Position numbers and translations under genes: made by a program. The notes below the pieces were generated by a model, which was given only the letters and a program-made list of their open reading frames with translations, was not told the origin of the DNA and made no database searches. This document shows positions 24,927 to 36,275 of a stretch of DNA of 64,000 nucleotides, in pieces. Within the stretch, counting starts at the first letter, position 1. Every line of letters begins with the position of its first letter. The DNA is taken from contig JAQGEQ010000363.1 of the NCBI GenBank assembly GCA_034620365.1, positions 806,001 through 870,000 of the forward strand, read 5' to 3'. Source of the DNA: Pegea sp. RAD2-039 (Eukaryota > Chordata > Thaliacea > Salpida > Salpidae).

Positions 24927-26900
24927 TCACACTATCGTCGACTGTTCGTCTTTGCCCCACAATTTAAAAGTTCGGTCGAAGGAGCACGTGACTATCTGTT
25001 CGCCGTCACTCGATACATCCAGACCCATAATTTTGCCCTGATGTCCGGCAAATGTATTTAGGGGCAAGTATCCAGGTGTGCCCCACACTTTAGCTGTGTT
25101 GTCATAGGAGCCAGTTAGAAGGTAGTTCCCACGTGATTCTACAAACACAGAATGATGTAAGTGGAAGTAGCCGGGGTTAGGTGGAGAGGTTACTTTGATA
25201 TTGAAGTTTAGAGACGAGTTTTGTGTGAGCGGGTATCGTGTAGACACATGAGATCTTACGTATGTCCCAGATCTTAACGGCGTTATCAGCACCTCCAGTC
25301 GCCATCTCATATCTGAGGTTAGATGAAAGATTAAAGAAGATGAAGACACAAGATAGAACTGACCCGTTAGATGAGAAGCAAACACTGTATATTTCTTTCA
25401 AATGTCCTTCAAGAAAGAATATACAACGACCTGTCCTCAAGTCCCACACTCGTCCATAAGCATCCAAACCACCGGTCAGAGCTAACGATCCATCACACTA
25501 AAGATGGTGACCTTGGTTAACTTGATGGTTTTTCAATCTACAACAAAGTACCTGGAAAGAAATGTCATGCACTCCTTTAGTGTGACCTTCTTGATGAAGA
25601 AGTTCAACTTGCTTTTCCATATCCCATAATCGCCATGATGCATCATAACTGTAAAGAAAAGTCAACAAAATGGAGTCGCAATAAGCGGGTCACTGACCAA
25701 GCTGTACCCAGGAATCTCCCGCAAGGATGGAATGCAAGTCGAGGTACTCGTCTTTCATGTTTGCCTAAAAGACAAACTGGTTCGGTGCTGGTGAGGCTCC
25801 ATAACTTCACTTCGCCATCAGCAGCACACGAAGCTAAGTTGGCGCTGGATTCATCGAGCGAGATAGTTGATCGTGGATGGAACGCGATTGCGCCGACGTT
25901 GATAGAATGTGCTGAGGATAAGTTTACAAGTGACTGGGCGATATGTTGAAACACGGACCTCTTAAGGTAAGGACTTCTTTGCACTTGGGCAGCGACCACA
26001 ACTTGCACACGCCACTCCATGAGGCTGTGGCCAGCAACTTGTTATTGGGACTAATGTGACAGAAGGACACTGGTCTATCGTGTCCAATTTGACTGCTCAG
26101 ACTAGAACAGGACTGAATAAAGCGATGTGTCTTCTGCAAACGAAGAGTCTTTTGTGCCTCTGGAAGACAATTGAACTCTCTTTCGTTCTTCAAGCGCCTC
26201 TTCAACCTGACTCAAATACATTCAGCTATCTACTGCCACTAGTGGTTGATGTGTTACCTTTCTTTGGCATATTCTGCGATGTAGTACCTCATCTCTTCTA
26301 AAACTTCGGGACCTTCATGATACCAAGTCTTTTTAGTGAGCTGAAACAAGGATGTTGAAATGATGAATCCACAAATCAGCTTTCTTATCACCTCTTCAGC
26401 CTCTTTATCCTCAAACTCTTGTTCTTGCTTGGTTCTGATTGGTCCTAACACTGAGATCGAGTCTCTTAAACGCTCGCGCCTGTCAGCTGGTCCTTCTCCA
26501 AACAACGTCACTGGCATACCGCGATCACGAAGAAGCTCTCGAATCTAGGAAGATCGTGTCTTAAAGAGAGATGGAAGCAAAGATCGGCTACTTCGTCGTC
26601 GTCAGTAGTGATGTGAATTTGTCGAAGTTTCTTCTTTCGTTCAAACTCCGCTAAGATCCGATTCTGTTCCTGCCTCACTTCATCATCTAGCTTCATCATC
26701 TGACCTAAAGACACATCAGAAGATCGACATCAATTAATACAACAAAAGTTTGACATCAGTATCTTACTTTTATCAGCCATATTAATGTTTCCAGCAAGTA
26801 TACCTTTGGTTAGATCATCGTCATCGACTCGTTCCAGTTTACTCACCTTGGCTGGCTTTGCCTCCTCAAACTCTCCATTTTTATCAATAAAAGCCGACAT
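24927..26900 (-). CDS. PRPF4: PRPF4, U4/U6 small nuclear ribonucleoprotein Prp4 (WD40)
   Basis: Ten exons join in consistent phase to 501 residues (human 522): 26768-26900, 26592-26704, 26392-26544, 26258-26340, 25959-26206, 25698-25911, 25552-25648, 25364-25497, 25194-25312, 24927-25138. The N-terminus has the splicing-factor motif region ([19 protein letters not shown] then [15 protein letters not shown]). A seven-blade WD40 propeller follows ([104 protein letters not shown]). Family knowledge: a core U4/U6 snRNP protein that partners PRPF3 and PPIH in the tri-snRNP. Seven of its nine introns are about 45-55 bp; the others are 63 and 67 bp. The start ATG follows an acceptor by 18 nt, and the gene lies 214 bp downstream of CLPB on the same strand. 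Confidence 0.95.
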
Positions 26901-26918
26901 AATTAACAAAAGCTACTT

Positions 26919-26933
26919 CTGTAAGCAAGTAAC
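26919..26933 (-). promoter_or_regulatory. Intercistronic splice acceptor before PRPF4
   Basis: On the minus strand GTTACTTGCTTACAG ends 18 nt before the PRPF4 ATG and about 45 nt after the AATAAA of the upstream gene CLPB. This order (poly(A) signal, acceptor, ATG) is what spliced-leader operons show. A conventional 5'-UTR intron is the alternative. Confidence 0.55.
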
Positions 26934-26976
26934 AGTTCAAACACCAATCAGAATCCAGCAGTATATCTTAACTAAG

Positions 26977-26982
26977 TTTATT
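26977..26982 (-). terminator. Polyadenylation signal for CLPB
   Basis: AATAAA on the minus strand (within CAAATAAACTTAG), 132 nt after the CLPB stop and about 45 nt before the acceptor of PRPF4. Confidence 0.65.
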
Positions 26983-27114
26983 TGAAAAGGAAAACACTTG
27001 AGAAGAAAGCCTTCGACAAACATTTGAAAATATTCAATTACTTCAAATCTCTGCTATATAAATAAAGGACAACGATAAGAACATGTTAGTAAGATACTTG
27101 TGAAAAGTTGATGG

Positions 27115-28998
27115 TTAACTTAATGTGGAAAGGCCGTTGAGTTGGTAATTCAAAAGTTCGTTTTCATTCAAGCAAGAAGTCTTCTTATTTTCTTCTGTAA
27201 TATCTAATTGAAGTTGGGAGTCTTCCTGATCTTCGTTCTTGATGACTCTGATATGAACAGAGCACCCTCTTTTGAGGAATCCTTGTTCCTGAGCATGAGC
27301 AAGTAATGTAATCACTCTTCTATCTACTTCATACTTGATAGAACGTCCACCATAATGTATGTTGTATCCGTGAGCTAGCAATGCTGTGACGTCAGGCTCT
27401 TGCCAGGTAAAAGCGATATTGTGTTGCTTCTCAGCATGTTTGGTCCACATCTTTAATTCTTTTTCAACCAAAAGTAACAACTCTGAATATGAAAAAGGCA
27501 AAAAATACACAAATTCATTAATTCTTCCTAAAAACTCGTCTCTGCCAAAATGGCGTTTTAGGATTGGTCGAACCACATCTTCTTGGAAATCACGTGACAC
27601 TTTTGTTAAAGTTACTTCTTTATTTTCACCATTTTCTTGCTGAGAAGCTTTAACTCCCCGAAGATTTCTGAGCTTTTGCCCATATTTTGCAATTTCTGAA
27701 GCAGCAAGATTAGAAGTCATGATAAAGACAGCATTTTTACATTCAATAGTATCTCCTTTTCCGTCAGTCAGTCTTCCTTCGTCAAATAGTTGCAGGAGGA
27801 CAGTCAAAACATCAGGATGAGCTTTATCTACTTCATCAAACAACACAACCGACTCTGGGTTTTCTCTCAACCTTTTTGTCAATTGGCCACCTTGGTCATG
27901 ACCGATATAACCCGGAGGAGAACCAATCAATTTGGCTACTTCATGTTTTTCCTGGTACTCAGACATATCAAGCCGAATAAAGCATTTTTTGTTGTCCTTA
28001 TGCAAATAAGAAGCTAGTTGTTTAGCAAGTTCAGTTTTGCCAATTCCAGATGAACCCAAGAAAAGAAATACAAGTGGATGGTTTTCGTCAAACCAACCAT
28101 TCTGTTTTCGACGAATACAACCAGCAACTGTTACAATTGCACACTCTTGCCCAATGATATTCTCTTTTAGTTGCTGTTCAAGAGGGTAAAGGGCTCTTTC
28201 TTTGGCTTCCTTCTCCTTTATCAGACCAATTGCTTTTTCTTTATATTTCTTTAACAGTTGTAGCAGCTCTGTTTGATCAGGATTAGCATACATCTCAGGA
28301 AGATGTCCTCCAAAATTTTTGATTAAAGGATCAGCCCCATGTTCGAGAAGATATTTTACAGCTGGCATACAACCATTCAACACAGCATAGTGAAGAGCTG
28401 TGTAACCACGAAAATCATGTCTTGGGTTCAAAATTTCACAGAAATCATTTTCACGAGTTATCTGAATATCAGTTCTTGTGAAACCAGGCAGGACAACTTG
28501 TTTGACATAGTAATTGTCTTGTACATTGACATCAGCACCCGCTTCGACTAGCTGTTGAATACATTCTGTCTGACCATTCATAGCTGCTACCATTAAAGGA
28601 GTCCAGCCAAGAAAATGTCTGCATTTATTCAACTGATCTTTATTCAAATTTTCATTAAGATGATTTTTCAAAGCTGCATGACTCTTTGATCGAATTAAAC
28701 GTAAAAGTCGATTACACGATTCATCGCAATGATAAGTATTCATTTTTTTACTTATATTACTAGTTTCTTTAATAATGTTTCTCAAATTTTGTGACTTAGT
28801 GTCATCATCTTGTGCGCAAAGAGCAATAGGGAGTAAAAGAAGTGGAAAATAATTGTTGGATGAGGAATTACGCTTTTTTCCATGTTGATCAGAGAACTTC
28901 TTTTGAGATGTAGTTTTAATCACATCTTTTAATATAAATCTTGTACACAAAACAGAAGCAATTTTTTGATTGCTTTTTAAAGCATTACATAAAGCCAT
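27115..28998 (-). CDS. CLPB: CLPB (SKD3), mitochondrial ankyrin AAA+ disaggregase
   Basis: A single 1884-bp exon encodes 627 residues (human 707). The N-terminus is basic and hydroxylated, then comes a hydrophobic stretch [13 protein letters not shown] (residues 51-63), as expected for mitochondrial import and intermembrane-space maturation. Ankyrin repeats lie at about 130-160 ([13 protein letters not shown]) and 198-230 ([13 protein letters not shown]). The ClpB-type AAA+ module has Walker A GSSGIGKT (315-322), pore loop GYIG (364-367), Walker B VVLFDEVD (384-391), sensor-1 MTSN (427-430), a probable arginine finger in GRIN (491-494) and sensor-2 GGRS (550-553). Family knowledge: ATP-dependent solubilisation of proteins in the intermembrane space. 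The ORF extends upstream in frame, but ATG 28998 lies 23 nt after an acceptor and is the natural start. It is intronless although its neighbours have many introns. Confidence 0.96.
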   Translation of the reverse strand: MALCNALKSNQKIASVLCTRFILKDVIKTTSQKKFSDQHGKKRNSSSNNYFPLLLLPIALCAQDDDTKSQNLRNIIKETSNISKKMNTYHCDESCNRLLRLIRSKSHAALKNHLNENLNKDQLNKCRHFLGWTPLMVAAMNGQTECIQQLVEAGADVNVQDNYYVKQVVLPGFTRTDIQITRENDFCEILNPRHDFRGYTALHYAVLNGCMPAVKYLLEHGADPLIKNFGGHLPEMYANPDQTELLQLLKKYKEKAIGLIKEKEAKERALYPLEQQLKENIIGQECAIVTVAGCIRRKQNGWFDENHPLVFLFLGSSGIGKTELAKQLASYLHKDNKKCFIRLDMSEYQEKHEVAKLIGSPPGYIGHDQGGQLTKRLRENPESVVLFDEVDKAHPDVLTVLLQLFDEGRLTDGKGDTIECKNAVFIMTSNLAASEIAKYGQKLRNLRGVKASQQENGENKEVTLTKVSRDFQEDVVRPILKRHFGRDEFLGRINEFVYFLPFSYSELLLLVEKELKMWTKHAEKQHNIAFTWQEPDVTALLAHGYNIHYGGRSIKYEVDRRVITLLAHAQEQGFLKRGCSVHIRVIKNEDQEDSQLQLDITEENKKTSCLNENELLNYQLNGLSTLS

Positions 28999-29021
28999 TT
29001 TAATATAATAATACAAAGAAA

Positions 29022-29036
29022 CTGTAGAAAGAAGTT
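29022..29036 (-). promoter_or_regulatory. Intercistronic splice acceptor between TRAPPC2L and CLPB
   Basis: The 53-bp gap between the TRAPPC2L stop (29052) and the CLPB ATG (28998) contains, on the minus strand, AACTTCTTTCTACAG, a textbook 3' splice site. It ends about 30 nt after the first stop codon and 23 nt before the next ATG. No room is left for an ordinary promoter. Confidence 0.65.
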
Positions 29037-29051
29037 TACAAACAATCAAAG

Positions 29052-29507
29052 TTAAATTGAAAATAAAGATTGATTTTTTTGCTCAACTATCATAGAAGAC
29101 ACAATTTCATTAAAAGTGGGACTCGTTATTGGTTCACCAGGATTATAGAAAGGATTGCACACCACATCTGTATAAGCATTATGTAGTCTTCTAAATGTGC
29201 TTCTTATATCATTATCTCTTAAATGTGTATTAGAAGCTTCTACAACTAAAACAAATTTCACTTTAGTATTTGTAACATAACCAAAAACATGATAGTCTTC
29301 AGCTGGATATAATTGAGCAAGATAGAAGTCCCGATTATCAGGTGTATTAATGGAACTGGTTTTACTCATGTTAGAAATCTTTTCTTCAATAACATCCAAT
29401 GAAGTATGAACAATATAATGATATTCCAAATTATCATTTACATTTGGAGAACATATGATAGAGAGAGGGTAGTTTTCTTTAGCTATGACAGCAATACAAA
29501 CTGCCAT
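29052..29507 (-). CDS. TRAPPC2L: TRAPPC2L, TRAPP complex subunit 2-like
   Basis: A single exon of 151 residues (human 140). [46 protein letters not shown] and [19 protein letters not shown] are near-identical to animal TRAPPC2L. This is a longin/sedlin-fold subunit of the TRAPP tethering complexes that act on Rab GTPases at the ER-Golgi and Golgi. An in-frame extension to 29603 precedes the conserved MAVC start, but a likely acceptor (TTCTTTTAAG, about 29545) falls between, so ATG 29507 is preferred. It is followed after 53 bp by CLPB on the same strand. Confidence 0.95.
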   Translation of the reverse strand: MAVCIAVIAKENYPLSIICSPNVNDNLEYHYIVHTSLDVIEEKISNMSKTSSINTPDNRDFYLAQLYPAEDYHVFGYVTNTKVKFVLVVEASNTHLRDNDIRSTFRRLHNAYTDVVCNPFYNPGEPITSPTFNEIVSSMIVEQKNQSLFSI

Positions 29508-29607
29508 TGTTCGGGTAAATATTGATATATAGGTAAGCAAGTTACTTAAAAGAACAAAAGAATATGAAGCTGTTGGTATAAAAGTAAAAGATGAAAAGTA
29601 CATTTAA

Positions 29608-32429
29608 GAATTAACAGATAATTATTTTATAATTATATATATGATAACAATTAAAAATTAAAATATACATTATATTCAAGATATAAGATTTATATAAAAA
29701 AATTTATGGCAAAATATATTTTTAACCAACAATAACATTGTTGACAAAAAATTAAACTTTCATAAATTCAAATTCCTGATTTTAGGAATATTAATTCTGA
29801 CAAATAATTTTTTTGATTTTACAGTTATAAAGAAATAATATACCTAGTTGGCTAAATCAAAACTTATTAATATGAAGACTTAAAATGCATTAACAAATAA
29901 ATAATAAAACTTTATGTATATCTGATATTTATATATAATATTTATAGATTATTTATATTTATATATTAAATATTATATAAATTTATCTTTAAATGCTAAA
30001 CAAATATCTAGAGAAAAATACAGAACACACAAATAAAGAGAAACAAAATCAACTCTACATATTAATAAAAGAAATAGATTAAAAAAACTTGTTTTAATAC
30101 TATATATTAATATATATAATTAATAAAAATCATAAAATGAACTTCTTAAAGGATTTCTGAAAACAATTTATTTAATCAAATCAGCTTAGCAAAGTATATT
30201 AAAAACAGTCAGCAGAAATGAAGTCCTTTTTGATATTATTTTAATAGAAAATTAATTTTCCAAAAAAATATATTTAAATAAAATAATTTCTTTAATGTTT
30301 ATATTTCTAGAATTTTTAGGCTTATTTACAAATAAATACAAAATTATTTAAACTAGTAGAAAAGTAAACACAAAAATCACATAAAAATTTTTAATAATTT
30401 ATAAAATTTAAACTCAGAATTTTTCTAATTTTGTTTTTACTATTAAAAACCACTGACAAAATAAATTCAAAAGAAATATTTCTTAACTAAATACTGAAAC
30501 CAGTGAACCGATTTTCAAACAAGTAAAACTGATAAAAAAAAAAGTAAAAAAAAATACAAGATCTGTAAGCAGAGTTATAAAATTAACCTGATTAAATTGT
30601 TATTAAAAAAATAAGATCCAATAACACAAAAAAAGTTCAGATTACATTTGGAGTTAAATGTAATCTTAAGCGACATCCTGACTTAAGATGTTAGGCTATA
30701 AAATGGATTATTTTATTTGCAACAAATTTAAAATAAATAAAATAAATTATCAAATGCCGTAAATGTCAATAATATCTTTTGAAAATAACAGATCTAAAAC
30801 AAAAAAATTTAAATAGTATATGTGTAACTGCAGAAACATAAAATATTTTTGAAGCTTTATTAAGTATCACATACTTTTGAAAAAAAAACATTAAAAAAAA
30901 AGTTGAATTAAACTAAAACTTACGAGTATTTGCATAGTTTATAAAAAAAATTAATTTATTTCTAAGCCTGTAAAAATACTGATGTAAATAAAAAGCTTAT
31001 TGTTAGTAGAAATTACTTTAAAAGTTGTTCTAAGGATTAAAACGTACAATGACATAAACCAAAAATTATTTATAGTATTTTATCAAGTTTTATTCTATAA
31101 ATAAAGATTGTTGGCATATGAGGAAAAGGTTTCAGTTTAATGGGCTCAAAGTTAAATAGAAGCTTTTTCGAAATTAATCTGCCAAATCTCGACTAGTATT
31201 ACATAATACTAGTAAGATTTATAAGTTCAACCGGAGCCATCAACAAACAAAAAGGTGACAATCCAAAAAACAATTATAAGTTTGATTTATAAAAGTTACC
31301 TTTTTCAAAAAAATGTTTGAAGTGTGTGGTTTATATATGATACCTCTGAAATATAGCTACAGTAAGATTTGATAATCAAATGTTGAGTACCAAAATCAAT
31401 ACCAAACAAATGGATAAAAGATTAGGTTACTATTAAGTTATTGTAGTTATATGATTACTTGTTTAGACAAGCAACTTAAACTTAGTAGTTTCTATATATG
31501 GCTAACAGTAGTTTTTGTACTGAAGTTTTTGTAAGAAGTTGCCTTGGTGCTTGTTCCGCAACACAATGAAAGTTTTGATTTGTCAAAATTTGATATCACC
31601 TAAATTGTTTTGTATTCCGCGCAGATCACACACATTTAATGGAATTAGAGTTAAATCGGTTTAGCTTTTGGACCTGTAAATTCCTCGATTAGCAGAACTA
31701 TACCTTGTTTGATATGTAAAATTGTGATTAGTGATCAAAGACACTAATGAACTCTAATCTTTTTGCTAATAGGTGCAATATGAAATTGTAACTTTGTCAT
31801 ATCTTTAAAATAAAGCAATATGAGGATGATACTAATTTAGCATTATAACGAATGCCCAGAAGATTGATTCTGCATTTGAGTTAACATGCGTTTTTGAATC
31901 ACTTAAACAATTATAAAAAAATCAATATCACAGTGGAGTAACTGACAAGTATCTTAAGCAGCTTTTAAATCTGTGTTCTGCACAACTTTGCTCTGCTTTA
32001 AGTAGTCAAAATTAACACAAAGTATGACTCTGAAGCAACTTTACAAGACCTTCTAGAGTACTATTTTTATAAACTAGTTACTAGTAGTGTTACTGTACTT
32101 TTATCACTTGCAAGCTCTTAACGACCCTTGAGATTTGAAACTTGACTCTTAAGTTTTAAAAGGTTAAAAATCTTTGATAATAGACTTCATAATTTCTAAA
32201 CTTTACAAAGTAAACAATTGGATCGATTTGATTATACTGAATACAAATTTCTTCATAGTAAATGAAACAAATAGAGGATCGAAGCTAATCATTTCACCAA
32301 CTAGTCAAAATATCTAAAAAAGTTAAATCTTTTTTTGTTGAATCAAAATAAACTTCTCATCAAATTATTATTATTGAAAAAGATTTCACTGAAATCTTCA
32401 CAAACTGAAATATTTTTTAAATATAAAAC
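29608..32429. other. AT-rich intergenic spacer
   Basis: About 2.8 kb, extremely AT-rich from 29.6 to 31.0 kb and slightly less so to 32.3 kb. No exon was recognised. It holds a perfect 10-bp inverted repeat at 31192-31213. Confidence 0.6.
31192..31213. repeat. Perfect 10-bp inverted repeat
   Basis: ACTAGTATTA-CA-TAATACTAGT. It is a near-perfect palindrome in otherwise featureless spacer; function unknown. Confidence 0.75.
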
Positions 32430-32435
32430 TTTATT
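32430..32435 (-). terminator. Polyadenylation signal for the PHD-finger gene
   Basis: AATAAA on the minus strand, 52 nt after the stop codon at 32488. Confidence 0.6.
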
Positions 32436-32487
32436 AAAACAAAAAATAAAAATACCATCATGATAAAGAAGACAATAAGACGAAAGA

Positions 32488-34810
32488 TTAGAGACAACTG
32501 GAACACGTCCACGCTTGAGGTAGTTCGTCAAAACCAACGCAAGCATAGTGAAAGCAACGAAGGCATTTGTTGCAAATGACCATCTCGCTATGAGCAAGTT
32601 GCTGACAAATAGCACAGCTCCAAATAACACCTTCTTGTCTCACTGCACAAAAGAAGGTCACGTGATAAGATCTGTAAATCATTTAAATGGATCACTTACA
32701 GCAATTGAGGAGTTTTTCTACAGCCTCATCTTCAAAGTAATGGGCAAGTTGACTTTGATCGAGATTTAATATGTCTGATTCAATTAGGGGCATGTTTTGA
32801 CGTAAGGCTAAATCTTCTAACTTGATTTTGTATCCTATTGTAGCAGCCGTGTAACCACGATGGTTACAAACTTTCTTGATGAAATCTAGGAGCAATGAAG
32901 AATAGAGATGACAAAAAAGATTAAAGAAAAGCGTTAGACTCACCTAACATCGGATTAAACTGAATTATTTGCTCAGATGCTTCATAATGGGGGTCATCAT
33001 GAACAACTGCTTCGGAATTAGGGGGTATGGAGTAGTTGTAAGCAGATGTGGCATCGTAGACGATAGTGGGGAGAGAGTTAGTGGCTGCTTCTTCTTCACA
33101 TGTTTCAGATGTGCGCTTGCGAGGTCTGCCACGACGCATGCGTTGTAGGGATATGACAGAGATGTTGTCAACAGCGATGGAACGGTGACCATGTAACTGA
33201 ACGGTGGCTATAAGGGACTTGAGGCGATGACGTATCTCACTCAGCTTATTGGTGTCTAGTGTATGAGTGAGTAGCTGGCCGTGTAAAGACATACAGAGGT
33301 CGGAAACTTCCTTCTGAGTGACATCTTCAGCTTCTAGACTTTCACCGAGCACCTCCACATGTACAACTTGGTTGGGAGTGGTCAGTGTTTGTTCAGGATA
33401 GTCTGATGGAGGTAAAAGGGGATTTTCATCCTCATCACTACACATTTCTACCACTCGTGTCTTGGAGTCTCTTTTCGTACTTTCAATTTCACGCTTTAAA
33501 CTGTATAACATGTTGCAGAGATCTTTATTATTTGCAAGATCAATTCTTTCTAGTCTACTTCCATTGACATTTGCACGGATATCACCAATGATCCTTTCAG
33601 GGGAGATTCCCATTGCGAGTTTACCTACAAAGATGAGTTAGTAGAAACAAATGAGGTACAGGAGCATTACTTTGGATGAAAGAGCGTTCTTCTTTGGAGA
33701 ATGATATATGATTGAGCTGACACTGATGTCCATAGTGAGTCAACATCGCTTCTACTCTGATAGTACCATCAGTATGTTCTGTCATAAAGATGCGGGCGGG
33801 ACACAGTTGACCAATCTTGCGTGATCCTTGAGCTTTTATCTTTCTCTTCCTCTTGTTTTCATCTACAGTAGGCTTGTAGGTTCCAGAGCGATTACAATTA
33901 TAAACTCTTCCTGTGCTCCCATCTTTCTTATTCCATGATCTTTTGAGAACAAATCGAGCGGAGGTCTCCCTCTCAACTTCGGACTTCCATACAATAAACT
34001 CTGCAACAAAAACAGAAAATCCAACAGAAAGATTTTAAAATCACTAATAGTTTATCATAAATACAAATCATCATTTATATATTTAAAATTACATTTCTAT
34101 TAAATAGTGTAATAAATTTGTTAATTCTAAAATACTTTGCTTCAGTTTTTAACAAGCTTTTTATAAAGTTTATATTAAATATCAATTAGAAGCTAATATA
34201 TGATTTTTTTTTAATCATTTCAGAAAAGAACCTGAGTTGTTGTCAAAATCATGGATTTCATGGATCATTTCTTTATTATGGGCAGAGCTAAGATGTTCAA
34301 CAAGCTCAAACGTTGAACAGAATCTTTCATAACAGTTATCCTCTTGACAACCAACTCTTAAACGTTCTTCAGAAATAGCCTAAATAAGATTTGATAAAAA
34401 AAAATTTAATTAAAGTTATCTAATTTCTCAGCTGTTGATCAAAAATTAAATAACAATGTTTTGGGCAAATAAAAAAGAAGCTTAAGAGTTTCACTTTTGA
34501 ATAATTTATTAAACTTTATCAGTTATAAATAAAACTATTCAAAGATAATGTGACACAAGATATACAAACAAGAATTTTTGAAATGTAAAATTTGCTTCTA
34601 AATTTATTTAAATATAAAAGTAGGAGTTTAGGTTATACAAAATAATTTATATATTTATAACTAGAAACTTATAAAAAAGAATTGATAAAAAAAACTAACC
34701 TCACAGGCTTGATGAACCTGTTTTAGATGAAAAGTTAACGACCTTTTATGTACATAAGTCTTGTCACATATAAAGCATTTAAACATACTTAGATTTAAAT
34801 CAATTTCCAT
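32488..34810 (-). CDS. C2H2 / transposase-like / AT-hook / PHD-finger protein
   Basis: Six exons (34700-34810, 34232-34379, 33671-34000, 32944-33624, 32700-32885, 32488-32642) join in phase to 536 residues. Order of parts: a C2H2 finger at about 11-33 (CFICDKTYVHKRSLTFH), a second C2H2-like finger at about 47-71, and then a module at about 90-240 containing YNCNRSGTYKP, GSRKIGQLCPARIF, HYGHQCQLNHISFSKEER and KLAMGISPERIIGDIRAN. This module resembles the DNA-binding N-terminal region common in animal MULE/FLYWCH-type transposase relatives. An acidic linker, an AT-hook-like MRRGRPRKRTSE and a C-terminal C4HC3 PHD finger (CAIC, CNKC, FHYAC, CSSC) complete it. Likely a nuclear, chromatin-associated protein; no orthologue name can be given. 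The catalytic transposase domain is absent, which suggests domestication. The start at 34810 gives MEIDLNLSMFK; an internal ATG nine codons on is possible. Confidence 0.85.
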
Positions 34811-35499
34811 ATACAATAGAACTTTATCTGGAAAAAATGTGATTCATTTTTATTATTTAAAAACAATACACAAATATATAAATATTTATATTATTAAAGT
34901 TTTTATCATTTGTCTCTGTAAAAAACATTTCTAATGCAAATAAAAAATATCACTTGAAAAAAACATTCTCATTAAAAAACTAGTCAAAATAAATGGAGAT
35001 AACTGTAATCTAGTATATTTGTTTTAACTACTTATTAGATTATTTTCTTTTTAATTTAACTTATCATCTCAAAAGTCAGACAAACCAATATATAACAAGT
35101 TTTATTTAATATTTTTTAAACATTTGAATAACTCTAAGCCCATCGTTTTATTTTGTGACTGCAAACAAGTAAAATATAAATATATTCAATATAAATTTCT
35201 AATTAACTAAACAGCTACATTCTAATTCAACAATACACATAAAAACAATTAATATCTGTCCGTGGTCATTTTCGAAAAGTACCAAAAATGTAGTAGAAAA
35301 AAGCGTTTATATTTTACGATAAATGAAAAACATAGAAAGTTATTATTAGTACAGTTATAGCCAAACTATTAGCTTAAACTCAAACGATGCTCAATTATAA
35401 AAAAGAGCTTGAGAATGAATACGTTCAGAAAGTTATTAAGATTAAAAGTAATATTAGATTACAATATTCAAATATTTGCTTCCATATATTTTATTTTTT
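34811..35499. other. AT-rich spacer upstream of the PHD-finger gene
   Basis: AT-rich with no readable exon. It presumably holds the promoter of the minus-strand PHD-finger gene. Confidence 0.5.
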
Positions 35500-36275
35500 T
35501 TTAATATATGTCCGTCTTTGTAGTGTCATGGTTATCACGCAGAGGGCCCCGGATTGTTAGTCTGTTCGTGCATGGCAGCACTTCTTGGAGACACAAAACT
35601 CTGAATTTGAAGCTGAAGTTGAAGTCTTGTAGGTAGTTTATAGCTTTACTTATTGGTCTGCTTTACTTCTGCTTAGTCTATGCTCCGGATTACTACATGG
35701 CCGTTCTCGGCCGAAGCAGTTTATGTATATAAATATATACATTACTTATTTCTCATAGATTAGAGAGCTCGTTTGCCAGCCACTAGCCAGGTAACTTAGG
35801 TTCGCAGGCTTCCATACGTACAGTGATGAAAGTAAAGAGTGTATCGCGAGCAGTCATCTTAAGCCAAGAAAGGTAAAAGGTGGAAAATAATTCATGGCAA
35901 TAAGGGTTTGGTGAAGATTCGATGGATAGTTCAGGGATAACATTAAAGAGTGAAAGTTAGCTACATTATTAAGAAGAAGGAAAAGTTCAAATTCAGTTAA
36001 GCATCAACACTCTACGTAGTATATGCGCTTCTGTTTATGCTAACATCGAACAGCCTAATATGATGATCGATTGTTTCTGATTTAGTTTTGCATATTTTGC
36101 ATTTACGATCTTGAGTGGTTTGTTTATATTTTTGTTTGTGAATTTTTTGTAGGTAACGATTGATTTTGTGCCGCTACAAGTAGTCCTTACGTTTCTACCT
36201 TTAGCCCTGCACTCTTAAGCCATCTATATGTTTGCTACAAAGACATATTGAGTTGCTTTGTTACACAGTCGTTTT
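35500..36275 (-). mobile_element. Degenerate 3' end of an RLE-type non-LTR retrotransposon, copy A
   Basis: Read on the minus strand, this decayed fragment keeps phrases typical of the C-terminus of R2/R4-like LINE polymerases: WLKSAGLKVET, LLVAAQNQSLPTKN, RKCKICKTKSETIDHH (a CCHC-type motif), then, after an internal deletion, AHILRRVLMLN and a stop at about 35993. The 3' UTR-like remainder contains the hairpin CATGGCCGTTCTCGGCCG near 35697-35714. Frameshifts and stops make it non-functional. Left boundary and clade are uncertain. Confidence 0.6.

Larger units (their letters stand above)
28998..29507 (-). other. Operon-like pair TRAPPC2L > CLPB (with PRPF4 downstream)
   Basis: TRAPPC2L and CLPB share a strand with 53 bp between stop and start, and PRPF4 follows 214 bp after CLPB. 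Both gaps hold a good acceptor close to the next ATG, and the second also has AATAAA. The inference is polycistronic transcription resolved by spliced-leader trans-splicing. No leader sequence itself can be seen here. Confidence 0.5.

Noticed and set aside
35515..35580. tRNA-like or SINE head (TGTCATGGTTATCACGC)
   Set aside because: Resembles a tRNA A box, but no cloverleaf or B box could be drawn. It sits next to LINE remnants and is better treated as part of their 3' region.
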